64,000 nt of DNA from Erinaceus europaeus (lineage: Eukaryota > Chordata > Mammalia > Eulipotyphla > Erinaceidae). Below the pieces are notes generated by a model, which did no database searches, was not told the origin of the DNA, and saw nothing but the letters and a program-made list of their open reading frames with translations. The position numbers and the translations under genes are program-made. How positions within the stretch are numbered: the stretch's first letter is position 1; every line of letters begins with the position of its first letter. Shown here one piece after another: positions 63,906 through 64,000 of this stretch. The stretch covers positions 70,503,254 through 70,567,253 of the forward strand of contig NC_080168.1 in NCBI RefSeq assembly GCF_950295315.1, given 5' to 3'.

Positions 63906-64000
63906 ATAATAATAATTAATAATCTAAGGGAGCAAGAGAAATAAGACTTTCCTGCTAGTGTCAGAAAAGTCCAGTAAGTGGCACAAGGGAAACTCACTCT

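Overview
This is a stretch of mammalian nuclear DNA that is mostly made of transposable elements, with no recognisable intact host gene. Tens of copies of tRNA-derived SINEs carry a B-box (GGTTCRANYCC), a CACCTGCAGGGG...GGTGAAGCAGG body, a pyrimidine-rich stretch (CTCTCTGTC) and an A-rich tail. I recognise this body from hedgehogs (Erinaceidae; the literature names ERI-1 and ERI-2 exist, but I could not check which copy belongs to which). LINE-1 copies and microsatellites fill most of the rest. I judge the host to be a hedgehog such as Erinaceus; this is recognition from memory, not a search result. Working SINE labels used below: type 1 head GCAGCGGGTTAAGCGCA; type 2 head CACCTGGTTAAGCGCACA; type 3 TCATGCCTGAGACTC with CAGAGCTGAGCAGTGCTCTGG; type 4 AGCTCACCTGGATAGTGTG; type 5 GGATAAAGCATTGGACTCTC.

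Layout. 1-7 kb: a broken LINE-1 (ORF1, then ORF2 with a large internal deletion) cut by a reversed LINE-1 3' fragment and two SINEs, followed by older LINE-1 3' ends. 7.1-7.6 kb: a clean solo LTR (TG...CA, 4-bp duplication CTAT) inside a SINE. 12.3-16.4 kb: one LINE-1 3' portion with three later insertions. 19.4-20.1, 32.8-33.3, 38.6-39.1, 40.1-40.4 and 42.5-43.4 kb: large low-complexity or minisatellite blocks. 36.1-37.2 kb: a 5'-truncated but uninterrupted and CpG-rich reverse-transcriptase reading frame of Jockey/CR1-superfamily type, bordered on both sides by (GGGAA)n. 49.3-55.4 kb: a full-length-structured LINE-1 on the minus strand with a perfect 16-bp target-site duplication, itself inserted in an older LINE-1. 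55.4-64 kb: dense nested SINEs.

How the parts relate. The LINE-1s would be the enzyme source for the SINEs; both end in A-rich tails and show 8-17 bp target duplications. No LINE-1 here is intact: the 6.1-kb copy has a stop at codon 77 of ORF1 and lacks about 1.1 kb of ORF2. Two LINE-1 lineages are visible, one with a short 3' UTR ending CCAATAAAG and one with an unusually long 3' UTR (1.3 to about 2.3 kb); the latter explains most non-coding LINE-1 scraps. Many SINEs end in a roughly 60-base module whose ends are inverted repeats (GCCTCCAGG / CCTGGAGGC), a predicted hairpin.

Unique sequence between repeats shows no convincing exon. One 84-base candidate terminal exon (20254-20337) is offered at low confidence. 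The most interesting object is the CpG-rich non-LTR element at 36.1-37.2 kb, which does not look like the LINE-1s around it and could be a recent or horizontally acquired element.
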